Shown here: positions 8,714-17,841 of the stretch, piece after piece
How positions within the stretch are numbered: the first letter of the stretch is position 1
How the letters are laid out: every line of letters begins with the position of its first letter
Assembly: GCA_963786975.1 (NCBI GenBank)
Contig: CAWBBE010000011.1
Span: 868,001-932,000, forward strand
From: Palsa-506 sp963786975
Lineage (GTDB): Bacteria > Actinomycetota > Actinomycetes > Streptosporangiales > Streptosporangiaceae
Direction of reading: 5' to 3'
Length of the DNA stretch: 64,000 nucleotides
Program-made: the position numbers and the translations under genes
The notes under the pieces: model-generated
The model's input: only the letters and a program-made list of their open reading frames with translations
Database searches by the model: none
Told to the model about the DNA's origin: nothing

Positions 8714-9835
8714 ATGGCCGTCATGCGAACCACGCCACCCTTCCGCGCCGACCACGTCGGCAGCCTGCTCCGCCCGCAGCACCTGCTCGCCGCCCGCGAC
8801 GACCTGGCGGCCGGCCGGATCGACGCGGCGGCCCTGCGCGAGATCGAGGACGCGGCGATCGCCGAGGCCGTCGCCCGGCAGGAAGAGACCGGCCTGCAGA
8901 CGGCCACCGACGGCGAGTTCCGCCGCGCGTCCTGGCACATGGACTTCATCTACCAGCTGGGCGGCATCGGCCGGGCCCCGGGAAACCTGGCGGTGAAATT
9001 CCGCAACCCGTTCGGGTCGATCGAGTTCACCCCGGCCGCCCTGCAGGTCGGCAGCAAGATCCGGCTGGACCACACGATCTTCGCCGATGACTTCCGCTAC
9101 CTGCGGTCCGTGGTGACCACCGGGACGCCCAAGCTCACCATCCCGTCGCCGAACATGGTGCACTACCGGGGCGGCCCGGCCGCGCTGGACCCGGGCGTCT
9201 ACCCGGACATGACCGAGTTCTGGACCGACCTGTCCGCCGCCTACGCACAGCAGATCGCCCGGCTCGGCGAGCTCGGCTGCAGCTACCTGCAGCTGGATGA
9301 CACCAGCCTGGCCTACCTCAACGACCCGGCGCAGCGGGCCGAGATCGCCGCCCGCGGCGAGGACGCGGAGCACCTGCATCTGCGCTACATCCGCCAGGTA
9401 AACGACGCACTGGCCGGCCGCCCGGCCGGGATGGCCGTTACCACGCACATGTGCCGGGGGAATTTCCGTTCATCATGGGTTGCCGAAGGCGGCTACGACT
9501 TTGTCGCCGAGGCATTGTTCAGCGAGCTCGCCGTGGATGGCTTCTTCCTCGAGTATGACGACGAGCGGTCCGGCGGATTCGAGCCGCTGCGCTTCGTGCC
9601 GAAGGGCAAGCAGGTGGTACTCGGCCTGGTCACCACCAAGCGCGGCGAGCTTGAGGACCCGGACCAGCTCAAGCGCCGGATCGACGAGGCTGCCAGGTTC
9701 GTGCCGCTGGACCAGCTATGCCTGTCACCGCAATGCGGATTCTCCTCCACCGTCGAGGGCAACGCGCTGACCGGTGATGAGCAGTTCGCCAAGCTCCGGC
9801 TGATCGCCGACGTGGCCGCCGACGTCTGGGGATGA
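8714..9835 (+). CDS. MetE-like methyltransferase (vitamin B12-independent methionine synthase C-terminal family)
   Basis: A 373-residue single-domain protein similar to the catalytic C-terminal half of MetE (YxjG/YxjH-type). The opening FRADHVGSLLRP is typical of the family. Zinc ligands are visible at H245 and C247 (THMCRGN) and C341 (CLSPQCGF), and an acidic segment, FFLEYDDERSGGFEPL, lies between them. The likely reaction is methyl transfer to homocysteine or a related thiol; the methyl donor is not predictable because the N-terminal folate-binding half of MetE is absent. An ATG at 8723 (MRTTPPF) is an alternative start; neither ATG has a strong ribosome site. Confidence 0.82.
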   Translation: MAVMRTTPPFRADHVGSLLRPQHLLAARDDLAAGRIDAAALREIEDAAIAEAVARQEETGLQTATDGEFRRASWHMDFIYQLGGIGRAPGNLAVKFRNPFGSIEFTPAALQVGSKIRLDHTIFADDFRYLRSVVTTGTPKLTIPSPNMVHYRGGPAALDPGVYPDMTEFWTDLSAAYAQQIARLGELGCSYLQLDDTSLAYLNDPAQRAEIAARGEDAEHLHLRYIRQVNDALAGRPAGMAVTTHMCRGNFRSSWVAEGGYDFVAEALFSELAVDGFFLEYDDERSGGFEPLRFVPKGKQVVLGLVTTKRGELEDPDQLKRRIDEAARFVPLDQLCLSPQCGFSSTVEGNALTGDEQFAKLRLIADVAADVWG

Positions 9836-10008
9836 CCCCGCGGCCGCCAGCCGGCATTTCCTGAAACGGAGGCATCCCGCGCGATCACGCTGAACCGGGG
9901 CCGCCTGCCGGGCCGTCTCAGGTAAAGACGACCGGAGCGATCACCGCGTGGGTGATAGCGCGGCGCGAGCGGCCGGCCGGCGGTTGAGCCTGTTCAGCCA
10001 GGGCCTGG

Positions 10009-11365
10009 TCAGCCAAGGCCCTGCACCGCTTCCTCGACGGCGCGGTGGAATGTCGGGTATGCGTAGATCATCTCGCCTAGTCGCTGCGCGGGCACGGCGG
10101 CGTGCACGGCCAGCGTGAGCATGCTGAGCACCTCGCCGCCGCACGGCCCGGCCGAGGTCGCGCCGGCCAGCACGCCGCGGTCGGCGTCCTCGACCAGCTT
10201 GATGAAGCCGTCGTTGCCGGCCTTGTGTATCCAGCCGCGGGCCGAGCTGGGGAGCTGGCTGCTGCCTACCCGGACGGTGCGGCCCTGCTCCCTGGCCTGG
10301 GCCTCGGTCAGCCCGACCGAGCCGATCTCCGGGTCGGTAAAGGTCACCCGCGGTACCGCGTGGTACTCCGCCGGGTGATGCGCCTCGCCGAGGATGTCCG
10401 CGATCACGATGCCCGCGTGGTACATGGACATGTGCGTGAACGCGCCCTTGCCCACCACGTCGCCGAGCGCCCAGACGCCATCGGCGGCGCGCATCCGCCC
10501 GTCTACCGGCACCGCCTGGCCGCTCTCGTCAATGCCCGCTGCGCCCGCGCCGAGGGCGGCGAGATCCGCCCGCCGCCCGGTCGCCACCAGCAGCCGCTCG
10601 CCGGTGACGTCCGGGCCGCCGCTGAGGCTGACCGTGAAGGCGTCGCCGTCATGGCTGACCCGGCCGGGCCGCCCGGCATGCACGCTGATGCCCTCGCCGC
10701 CGAACACGTCAGCGATCAGCCGGCCTGACTCGGGTTCCTCATCCGGCAGCAGCCGGCCGAGTGCCTCGACGATGGTTACCCGGGAGCCGAACCGGGCGAA
10801 GACCTGGGCCAGCTCGACCCCGGTCGTGCCGCCGCCGAGCACTATGATCGATTCCGGCCGCGCAGGCCTCGATCGCCTCGTGGTTAGTCCAGTACGGCGT
10901 GCCGGCCAGGCCGGGGATGGGCGGTATCGCGGGCGCGGTGCCGGTCGCGATCACGATCCCGCGGCGGGCGCGCAGCACCTCGCCGCTCACCGTGACCTCG
11001 CCAGGTGCCGTGATCCGGCCGTAGCCGCGGTACAGCCGCGCTCCCTGCCCGGCCAGCCGGTCCGCGGCCACCGTGTCATCCCAGTCGTCGGTCGCCTCGG
11101 CCCGGATCCGGTGCGCCACCGGCGCCCAGTCGGCGGTGACCTCGGAGCGGCCGGCCAGGCCGGGGATACGGCGGCCGTCGGCCAGCAGGTTGGCCGCGCG
11201 GATCATCATCTTGGACGGGATGCAGCCCCAGTACGGGCACTCGCCGCCGATCAGCCGGGCCTCCACGGCGGCCACGGCCAGGCCCGCCCCGGCCAGCCTG
11301 CCTGCCACGTACTCGCCGCCCGGGCCGAGGCCGATGACCACGACGTCGACCTCATGCTCGTTCAC
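10009..11365 (-). CDS. FAD-dependent pyridine nucleotide-disulfide oxidoreductase (frameshifted)
   Basis: A lipoamide dehydrogenase/mercuric reductase-type flavoprotein. The N-terminal FAD motif VVVIGLGPGGEYVA is followed by the redox disulfide GGECPYWGCIPSK. The NAD(P) motif VLGGGTTGVELAQVFARFG and a second FAD motif (ADGVWALGDVVG) follow. The N-terminal and NAD-binding halves are in different frames; they join cleanly (EACRPESIIVLGGG) if one base is removed near 10857-10866. The C-terminal dimerisation segment reads YAYPTFHRAVEEAV, so the usual His of the HPT motif is Tyr. GTG at 11365 has an excellent GGAGGAGG ribosome site. The substrate is unknown; it is divergent from egtA with 52 bases between the starts. 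Confidence 0.78.
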
Positions 11366-11417
11366 TTGGCGACCTCCTCCGGGATTCAGCCGATATAGGT
11401 GGGTATGAGGGGGCGGA

Positions 11418-12851
11418 ATGACCGGGCCCGCACGCGGGTTCATCTATCAGGGGCCGGCGTACTGGACCGACGCGGACGGGGAGAAGCACATGATTGATCT
11501 CCGTGACGGGGCGGAGCGCGCGCCTGCGCCGCTCTCGGAGGATGCCGCCGAGGAGCATGTGCACGGCATCTGCTTCAAGACCGGCCCGCCGGGCGCGGTC
11601 GGCGTCGAACTGGAATGGCTGGTCTGCGATGGCGATGACGATGCCTCGCCCGCCGACCAGCAGCGGCCCGTCGATCATCGGCGGGTCGCCGCCGCGCTGG
11701 CCGGGCTCGAAGCCCCCGGCGCGCTGCCTGGCCAGGGCCGGCTGACGATCGAGCCAGGCGGCCAGGTCGAGATAAGCTCCGCCCCGGCGGCCGCCATCGG
11801 CGGCTGCGTGCAAAGCGCCGGCCGGGATCTCGCCGCCGTACGGCAGGCAGTCGGGGACGCCGGGATCAGCCTCGTCGGCCGGGGCGTGGATCCGTACCGC
11901 CCGCCCGCCCGGATTCTGGATCTGCCCCGGTACGCCGCGATGGAGGAGTTCTTCGACCGCGGCGGGCCCTGGGGCCGGGTGATGATGTGCAGTACAGCCT
12001 CCGTACAGGTCTGCGTGGATGCGGGGGTGGACGGCGACGGGCCGTCGGGGTACCGCTACCGGTGGCGGCTGCTGCACGCGCTCGGCCCGGTGCTGGTGGC
12101 CGCGTTCGCCAACTCGCCGCTGCGGGCGGGCCGCCCGACCGGCTGGAAATCCACCCGGCAGGCGGTATGGGCGCGGCTGGATCCCGGCCGCACCTGCGCT
12201 CCGGCCGGCGCCGAGCCGTGCGCGCCGGACGACACCGTCCCGGCTTCGCCGGCGAGCGGCGATCCGCGCTCGGCGTGGGCCTCGTACGCGCTGGACGCCG
12301 AGCTGATGTGCATCCGGCAGGATAGGTCGCCGCGCTGGACCGCGCCCGCCGGGCTGACCTTCCGCGACTGGCTGCGCGGGGCCGGTGACCGGCAGCCGAC
12401 CCGCGATGACCTGACCTACCATCTCTCGACGCTCTTCCCCCCGGTCCGCCCGCAAGGCCATCTGGAGCTGAGGGTCATCGACGCCCAGCCCGGCGAGGGC
12501 TGGATCGTCCCGGCCGCCGTGGTATCCGCCCTGCTCGATGATCCTATTGCCGCCGAAGCCGCGATGGCCGCGGCCGGGCCGGTCTGGCACCAGCGCGCGG
12601 CGCTGCCGGGCGCCGGCCACCGGCCCGGCGCGCTGCCGGGCCCGTCCGGCCCGTGGCTGCGCGCGGCCAGGTGCGGCCCCGGCGATTCCGTGCTGGCCCG
12701 GGCCGGCCTGGCCTGCTTCGAGGCCGCGGATGCCGCGCTCGGCCGGCTCGGGGCCCCGGCCGCCATCCGCCGCCAGGTAACCGACTTCGCCGACGCCTAC
12801 GTGCTGCGGGGCCGCTGTCCCGCCGACGACATGCTGGAGGAGAGCCGATGA
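11418..12851 (+). CDS. egtA: Ergothioneine biosynthesis glutamate-cysteine ligase EgtA
   Basis: Forms gamma-glutamylcysteine, the sulfur donor for ergothioneine. The protein contains the glutamate-cysteine ligase (GCS2-like) pattern: GVELEWLV near the N terminus, LTIEPGGQVEISSAP, MMCSTASVQVCVD and PQGHLELRVIDAQP. At 477 residues it is slightly longer than average. The first ATG (11418) has a GAGG seven bases upstream; an in-frame ATG at 11490 also has a good GGGGAGAAG site and would remove 24 residues, so the start is ambiguous. It is the first gene of egtABCD; the egtB start overlaps its stop in ATGA. Confidence 0.88.
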   Translation: MTGPARGFIYQGPAYWTDADGEKHMIDLRDGAERAPAPLSEDAAEEHVHGICFKTGPPGAVGVELEWLVCDGDDDASPADQQRPVDHRRVAAALAGLEAPGALPGQGRLTIEPGGQVEISSAPAAAIGGCVQSAGRDLAAVRQAVGDAGISLVGRGVDPYRPPARILDLPRYAAMEEFFDRGGPWGRVMMCSTASVQVCVDAGVDGDGPSGYRYRWRLLHALGPVLVAAFANSPLRAGRPTGWKSTRQAVWARLDPGRTCAPAGAEPCAPDDTVPASPASGDPRSAWASYALDAELMCIRQDRSPRWTAPAGLTFRDWLRGAGDRQPTRDDLTYHLSTLFPPVRPQGHLELRVIDAQPGEGWIVPAAVVSALLDDPIAAEAAMAAAGPVWHQRAALPGAGHRPGALPGPSGPWLRAARCGPGDSVLARAGLACFEAADAALGRLGAPAAIRRQVTDFADAYVLRGRCPADDMLEESR

Positions 12852-14299
12852 CAACAGAGCCCGAACTGCTGCCGGACCGGCCCGAACTGCTGCGGGACCA
12901 GCCCGAACTGCTGCGGGACCGGATCGCCGGGCTGCTGGTGGCGGCGCGGCAGCGGACCCAGGGCCTGACCGGGTGCCTGGACGACGACGACCTGATCCGC
13001 CAGCACTCGCCGCTGATGTCGCCGCTGGTGTGGGACCTGGCCCACGTCGCCAACCAGGAGGAGCTCTGGCTGCTCCGCGAGGTAGGCGGCGGGGAGCCGA
13101 TGCACCCGGAGATCGACCCGCTGTACGACGCGTTCGAGCACCCGCGGGCCGAGCGGCCGGTCCTGCCGCTGCTGCCGCCGGCCGAGGCCCGGGCGTACGC
13201 CAGGGAAGTCAGGGGCCGCGTGCTCGACCTGGTCGAGCGGACCAGGTTCACCGGCGGCCGGCTGGTTACCGGCGGCTTCGCGTTCGGCATGATCGCGCAG
13301 CACGAGCAGCAGCACGACGAGACCATGCTGGCCACCCACCAGCTGCGCCGCGGCGCGGCGGTGCTGTCCGCGCCGCCGCCCGGGCCGCCGCCGGCCGACG
13401 CGCTGCGGCTGCCCGCCGAGGTGCTTGTCCCCGGCGGCCCGTTCACGATGGGGACATCGGCCGAGCCGTGGGCGCTGGACAACGAGCGGCCGGCCCATCA
13501 GGCCGACGTGCCGGCGTTCTGCATCGACACCGTCCCGGTGACCAACGCCGCCTACGCGGAGTTCATCGCGGACGGCGGCTACGACCAGCCGGCCTGGTGG
13601 ACCGCGGCGGGCTGGGATCACCGGCAGCGCGCGGGCCTGACCGCGCCGCAGTTCTGGCGGCGCGAGGGCGGCGAGTGGATCCGGACCAGGTTCGGGACCG
13701 CCGAGCCGGTCCCGCCCGCCGAGCCGGTCATGCACGTGTGCTGGTACGAGGCCGATGCCTACGCGCGCTGGGCCGGCCGCCGCCTGCCCACCGAGGCCGA
13801 GTGGGAGAAGGCGGCCAGATACGACCCGGCGACCGGGCGGTCCCGGCGCTTCCCGTGGGGGGATGCTGACCCGTCGCCGGACCGCGCCAACCTGGGCCAG
13901 CGGCACCTGCAGCCGGCCCCGGCCGGCTCGTACCCGGCCGGGGCCGCCCCGTCCGGCGCGCGCCAGCTGATCGGCGACGTGTGGGAGTGGACGGCCAGTG
14001 ATTTCCTGCCCTACCCCGGCTTCGAGGCATGGCCGTACAAGGAGTATTCCGAGGTGTTCTTCGGCGGCGACTACAAGGTGCTGCGCGGCGGCGCGTTCTC
14101 GGTCGGCCAGGTGGTCTCCCGCAGCACGTTCCGCAACTGGGACTACCCGGTGCGGCGGCAGATCTTCGCCGGGCTGCGCACCGCCCGGGACGCGATGCCA
14201 GGGGAGGCGCCCGGGCAGCCGGGGCGGCCGCCGGGCCGGCCGGGGCGGGCGCCGGGCCGGCCGGGGCGGGCGCCGGGCCGGCCGGGGCGGGCGGCCTGA
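12848..14299 (+). CDS. egtB: Ergothioneine biosynthesis sulfoxide synthase EgtB
   Basis: An iron-dependent enzyme that couples gamma-glutamylcysteine (or Cys) to hercynine with O2. The N-terminal DinB-like domain carries the iron ligands: H66 (DLAHVANQEE) and the H-X3-H-X-E motif at H152 and H156 (QHEQQHDE). The C-terminal formylglycine-enzyme-like domain has FTMGTSAEPWALDNERP, RLPTEAEWEKAARY, IGDVWEWTASDF and VRRQIFAGLRTAR. The start overlaps the egtA stop (ATGA) after a GGAGGAG site. The last 30 residues are a Pro-Gly-Arg-rich tail encoded by a 21-bp tandem repeat and are unlikely to belong to the fold. The stop overlaps the egtC start. Confidence 0.92.
   Translation: MTTEPELLPDRPELLRDQPELLRDRIAGLLVAARQRTQGLTGCLDDDDLIRQHSPLMSPLVWDLAHVANQEELWLLREVGGGEPMHPEIDPLYDAFEHPRAERPVLPLLPPAEARAYAREVRGRVLDLVERTRFTGGRLVTGGFAFGMIAQHEQQHDETMLATHQLRRGAAVLSAPPPGPPPADALRLPAEVLVPGGPFTMGTSAEPWALDNERPAHQADVPAFCIDTVPVTNAAYAEFIADGGYDQPAWWTAAGWDHRQRAGLTAPQFWRREGGEWIRTRFGTAEPVPPAEPVMHVCWYEADAYARWAGRRLPTEAEWEKAARYDPATGRSRRFPWGDADPSPDRANLGQRHLQPAPAGSYPAGAAPSGARQLIGDVWEWTASDFLPYPGFEAWPYKEYSEVFFGGDYKVLRGGAFSVGQVVSRSTFRNWDYPVRRQIFAGLRTARDAMPGEAPGQPGRPPGRPGRAPGRPGRAPGRPGRAA
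14230..14292 (+). repeat. 21-bp tandem repeat, three perfect copies, in the egtB 3' end
   Basis: Three identical 21-base units run at 14230-14250, 14251-14271 and 14272-14292. The unit length is a multiple of three, so the egtB frame stays open and encodes repeats of APGRPGR. This looks like recent slippage expansion of a GC-rich coding minisatellite. Confidence 0.85.
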
Positions 14300-15149
14300 T
14301 GTGCCGGCACCTGGCCTACCTGGGTGAGCCGGTGACGCTGCGCTCGGTACTGACGGATTCCGCCGCACAGCCTGCAGGTGCAGGCATGGGCGCCACGCCG
14401 GCAGCGGCACGGCATTGCGAACGCGGACGGTTTCGGCGCCGGCTGGTACGCCGACGGTGACCCGGTGCCGGCCAGGTACCGGCGTGCCCGGCCGATCTGG
14501 TCGGATCCGTCCTTCGCCGACCTCGCCCGGGTGACCAGGAGCCGGGCGGTGCTGGCGGCGGTCCGCTCGGCCACGGCCGGCACCGAGCCGGGCGAGGCTG
14601 CCGCCGCGCCGTACACGGCCGGCCGCTGGCTGTTCAGCCACAACGGGGCGCTGGCCGGGCTGGCCGGCCGCGGCCACCGGGCTGCTGGCCGGGCTGCCGC
14701 CCGGCGACGTGCTGGCCCTTGAGGCACGCTGCGACTCGGCCGTCATCTGGGCGGTCGTGCTGCGCAGGCTGCGGGCCGGCCTCGGCCTGGCCGGGGCGCT
14801 GGCCGGGACCATCAGGGAGCTGGCCGACCGTGAGCTCGGCGGCCGGTTCAACTTCCTGCTGACCGACGGCGAGACGATCGCCGCTACGGCCGCCGGGGAC
14901 ACGCTGTGCTACCGGGCCGGCCCGGGCTCGGTCGTGGTGGCGTCCGAGCCTTGCGATGACGAGCCCGGCTGGGCCGACGTGCCAGATCGCAGCGTGCTGA
15001 CCGCGACGGCCGGCTCGGTCGTCGTCCGCCCCATTGACGCCACGGCCACCGCCGTGACCGGCCAGGCCGGAGCCGGCCAGGGCGGCTCCGGCCAGGCACG
15101 GCACGGCCCGGCCGCGGCCGGCCTGAACGGAAGGCAGGCAGCCCAGTGA
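14299..15149 (+). CDS. egtC: Ergothioneine biosynthesis amidohydrolase EgtC (two apparent frameshifts)
   Basis: A class II glutamine amidotransferase-like hydrolase that removes the gamma-glutamyl group from the EgtB product. The N-terminal nucleophile is C2 in MCRHLAYLG. The sequence then continues in other frames: PPHSLQVQAWAPRRQRHG and NADGFGAGWYADG in the +1 frame, and GLLAGLPPGDVLALEARCDS to the end in the next. Removing one base near 14359 and one near 14664 restores a single continuous EgtC. The start overlaps the egtB stop (ATGA), and the stop overlaps egtD (GTGA). Either two sequencing insertions or real inactivation explains this; its intact operon context favours the former. Confidence 0.78.
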
Positions 15150-16117
15150 CCGAGCCGACGATCGAGCGGTGCCTTCCGGACGGGTTCTTCGCCAGCTCGC
15201 TGCGGGCGGACGTGCGCGCCGGGCTGACCGCGTCGCCGAAGTCGCTGCCGCCGAAATGGTTCTACGACGAGCGGGGAAGCGAGCTGTTCGACAAGATCAC
15301 CCTCCTCGACGAGTACTACCCGACCAGGGCGGAACGCGAAATCCTGGCCGCCGTGGCCGGCCAGGTGGCCGCCGCTACCGGCGCCCGGACCCTGGTCGAG
15401 CTCGGTTCCGGGTCAGCCGACAAGACCCGGCTGCTGCTCGACGCCCTTCGCGCCGCTGGCACCCTGGCCCGGTACGTGCCGGTGGACGTGAGCGAGGCGG
15501 CGCTGCTGGTCGCCTCCCGCCGCGTGCTGGACGGCTACCCCGGGCTTGCCGTACACGCGCTGGTCTCCGATTTCGAAGAGCACCTCGGCCTGCCCGCGGA
15601 CGGCGGCCCCCGGCTGGTGGCCTTCCTCGGCGGCACAATCGGCAACCTGCTGCCGGACCAGCGGGCCCGGTTCCTGCGCTCGGTCCGGGCCAGGCTCGCC
15701 GCCGGGGACGCGCTGCTGCTCGGCACGGACCTGGTGAAAGACCCGGCCGTGCTGGTCGAGGCCTACGACGACGCGGCCGGCGTGACCGCGGCGTTCAACA
15801 AGAACATCCTGTCCGTGCTGAACACCGGGCTGGGCGCCAACTTCGACCCGGACGCCTTCGACCACGTCGCGCTGTGGGACCCGGCGGCGGAATGGATCGA
15901 GATGCGGCTGCGGTCCGCCGGGGACCAGCGGGTCTGGCTGCCCGGCATCGGCCTGACCGTGGCGTTCGCCGAGGGCGAGGAGATGCGCACCGAGGTGTCC
16001 GCCAAGTTCCGCCCCGAGGGCGTGCGGGCCGAGCTCGCCGCGGCCGGCCTGACGATGCGCTCCTGGTGGACAGACGACGCAGCCCGCTTCGGCCTCTCGC
16101 TGTCAGTCCCGTCTTAG
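15146..16117 (+). CDS. egtD: L-histidine N(alpha)-methyltransferase EgtD
   Basis: Trimethylates histidine to hercynine using three S-adenosylmethionine molecules, the first step specific to ergothioneine. The 323 residues include PPKWFYDERGSELFDKIT, the SAM-binding LVELGSGSADKTRLLL, FLGGTIGNLLPDQ and EMRTEVSAKF, all standard for EgtD. The GTG start overlaps the egtC stop (GTGA). No egtE (the C-S lyase) follows; the next gene, speD, is on the other strand. The lyase step must be supplied elsewhere. Confidence 0.93.
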   Translation: MTEPTIERCLPDGFFASSLRADVRAGLTASPKSLPPKWFYDERGSELFDKITLLDEYYPTRAEREILAAVAGQVAAATGARTLVELGSGSADKTRLLLDALRAAGTLARYVPVDVSEAALLVASRRVLDGYPGLAVHALVSDFEEHLGLPADGGPRLVAFLGGTIGNLLPDQRARFLRSVRARLAAGDALLLGTDLVKDPAVLVEAYDDAAGVTAAFNKNILSVLNTGLGANFDPDAFDHVALWDPAAEWIEMRLRSAGDQRVWLPGIGLTVAFAEGEEMRTEVSAKFRPEGVRAELAAAGLTMRSWWTDDAARFGLSLSVPS

Positions 16118-16159
16118 CAACGTAGTAATACCCTCTTACGCTGGTTTCCGCGGAAACGC

Positions 16160-16594
16160 TCAGCGGGCGCTGACGCGTCCCTGCACCGCGGCCGGCTGCG
16201 CCCGGATCCCGCGCTGCACCGGCTGGATCGTGACGTTCTCCAGCTCCAGCGAGCGCACCAGGCCGGCCACCACGGCCTCGCCGTCGATCGCGCCGCAGCT
16301 GAACAAGTCGATGGCGATCAGGTCTTCCTCCGGCCAGGTGTGAATGCTCAGGTGCGACTCGGCCAGGATCAGCACCAGCGTGACCGCGTCGTTGGGGAAG
16401 GCGACGTGACTCACCTCAAGGACGTGCCCGTTCCCGGCCCGCACCGCCGCGGTGGCGGCCTCGGTGAGGCTGGCGACGTCGGCCACCGGCGAGGATGGCG
16501 TGACGGTCGCGTCCACGGCGTAAAGCATCTTCGGCGTTTGCGCTTCCTGCCGCCGCAGGTCCGCGTACTTTCTCGCCGCTTCGTCGCCCGGCAT
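16160..16594 (-). CDS. speD: S-adenosylmethionine decarboxylase proenzyme SpeD
   Basis: Makes decarboxylated S-adenosylmethionine, the aminopropyl donor for polyamine synthesis. The short prokaryotic (class 1B) form, 144 residues. The self-cleavage site is AESHLSIHTWPE: cleavage before S80 creates the pyruvoyl group. Catalytic partners H85 and C100 (DLFSCG) keep the spacing of the Thermotoga and Bacillus enzymes. It converges on egtD and faces bpsA across 86 bases, so its promoter region is shared with the bpsA operon. This links it to polyamine rather than ergothioneine chemistry. Confidence 0.93.
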   Translation of the reverse strand: MPGDEAARKYADLRRQEAQTPKMLYAVDATVTPSSPVADVASLTEAATAAVRAGNGHVLEVSHVAFPNDAVTLVLILAESHLSIHTWPEEDLIAIDLFSCGAIDGEAVVAGLVRSLELENVTIQPVQRGIRAQPAAVQGRVSAR

Positions 16595-16680
16595 GATGTG
16601 CGAGGATACCTTACGGTCTGCCGTCCGGGCGGAGACGAACGCCGCGGCCGGCTGCGCACCGGGAGGCAGAGAACGTCAGC

Positions 16681-17841
16681 ATGGATGTCGACGCCGTGAT
16701 TGCCGAAGTCGCGTCGGCGGTCGGGCTGGCCGAGGGAGCCTCCGGGGTCAGGGACGTGATCCGGGCGATCGCGCGGGCCGAGCCGGTCGCCGCCAGGGAA
16801 ATCAGCCGGATGGCCGGGCTGCCCGTGCCTATCGTCACCGCGGTCTGCAGCGAGCTGCGCAAGCGCGGCGTGGTGGACACCGGCCGCCCGGTACGGCTGA
16901 CCGGAGCGAGCCGCGGGCTCTTCGCGAGCGGCCAGCGCGACCTGCATGCCCGCTGCCCGGTATGCAACGGCCGCGGGGTCGCCAGCGCGGAGGTTGCCAA
17001 GGCACTGCGGGGCGAGCTGGAGCGGGCGGCCGCCGCCGCGCCTGAGGCCAAGCCGGAACTCGACCAGACGCACTGCACCGTCGACACGAAAATCGGCCGC
17101 GTGCTGGCCATGCACGAGGCCGGAGCGCTGGCCGGCACCCGGATTCTCATCCTCGGCGACGATGACCTGATCTCCGTCGCGATCGCCAGGTTCGCCGCCC
17201 TGATCGGCGCTCCCGGCGACATCAGGCGGCTGACCGTGCTGGACACCGACCCCGACGTGCTCGCGTGCATCGCGGCGAGCACCGCGGGCACCGGCGTGAC
17301 GCCAGAACTCGTCCGGCACGATCTCCGCGACCCGCTGCCGGCCGGGCTGCCCGGTGCCTTCGACGTGGCCAGCACCGACCCGCCGTACACGGTGGCCGGG
17401 GCCAGCCTGTTCCTGTCCCGGGCCGTCGCGGCCCTCGGCCGGGACGCCGGCCAGCATGTCTTCTTCTCCTTCGGGGCACGCAGGCCGGAGGAGACACTAC
17501 GCACCCAGGAGCTGATCACCGGCATGGGGCTGACCGTGCGCGCGATGACGCCGAACTTCAACGAGTACGTCGGCGCGGGCATCCTGGCCGGTACCAGCCA
17601 TCTCTACCATCTGCGCACCACCGGGTCGCCCGCGCCGCTGATCGACGGTGCCTACCAGGGGCCGCTCTACACCGCCGACCTGCGAGCCGCCGTCACCAGG
17701 CCGTACCGGTGCACCGGGTGCGGCGCCGTGCATGCAGTCGGTCCTGGCGCGCAGTGGCCCAGAATCGCCAGCCTGCAGGCGGCCGGATGCCCGGACTGCG
17801 GCGGCACCGTCTTCCGCCCGATGGCGCTGCGGCAGCGATGA
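16681..17841 (+). CDS. bpsA: BpsA-type branched-chain polyamine synthase (DUF43 family) with C-terminal zinc ribbon
   Basis: Homologous to N4-bis(aminopropyl)spermidine synthase, which adds two aminopropyl groups from decarboxylated SAM to the central nitrogen of spermidine. The N-terminal 75 residues look like a winged helix (EISRMAGLPVPIVTAVCSELRKRG). A Cys pair follows at CPVCNGRG. The catalytic domain has ILGDDDLIS (G159-D162) and DPPYT (D233-T237), both diagnostic of BpsA, plus FFSFGARRPEETLRTQELI and FNEYVGAGILAGTS. An extra C-terminal ribbon with YRCTGCG and GCPDCGG closes the protein. Characterised members come mainly from thermophiles. The start lies 86 bases from divergent speD. The stop overlaps the next gene by ATGA, so at least four genes are probably co-translated. 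Confidence 0.85.
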   Translation: MDVDAVIAEVASAVGLAEGASGVRDVIRAIARAEPVAAREISRMAGLPVPIVTAVCSELRKRGVVDTGRPVRLTGASRGLFASGQRDLHARCPVCNGRGVASAEVAKALRGELERAAAAAPEAKPELDQTHCTVDTKIGRVLAMHEAGALAGTRILILGDDDLISVAIARFAALIGAPGDIRRLTVLDTDPDVLACIAASTAGTGVTPELVRHDLRDPLPAGLPGAFDVASTDPPYTVAGASLFLSRAVAALGRDAGQHVFFSFGARRPEETLRTQELITGMGLTVRAMTPNFNEYVGAGILAGTSHLYHLRTTGSPAPLIDGAYQGPLYTADLRAAVTRPYRCTGCGAVHAVGPGAQWPRIASLQAAGCPDCGGTVFRPMALRQR

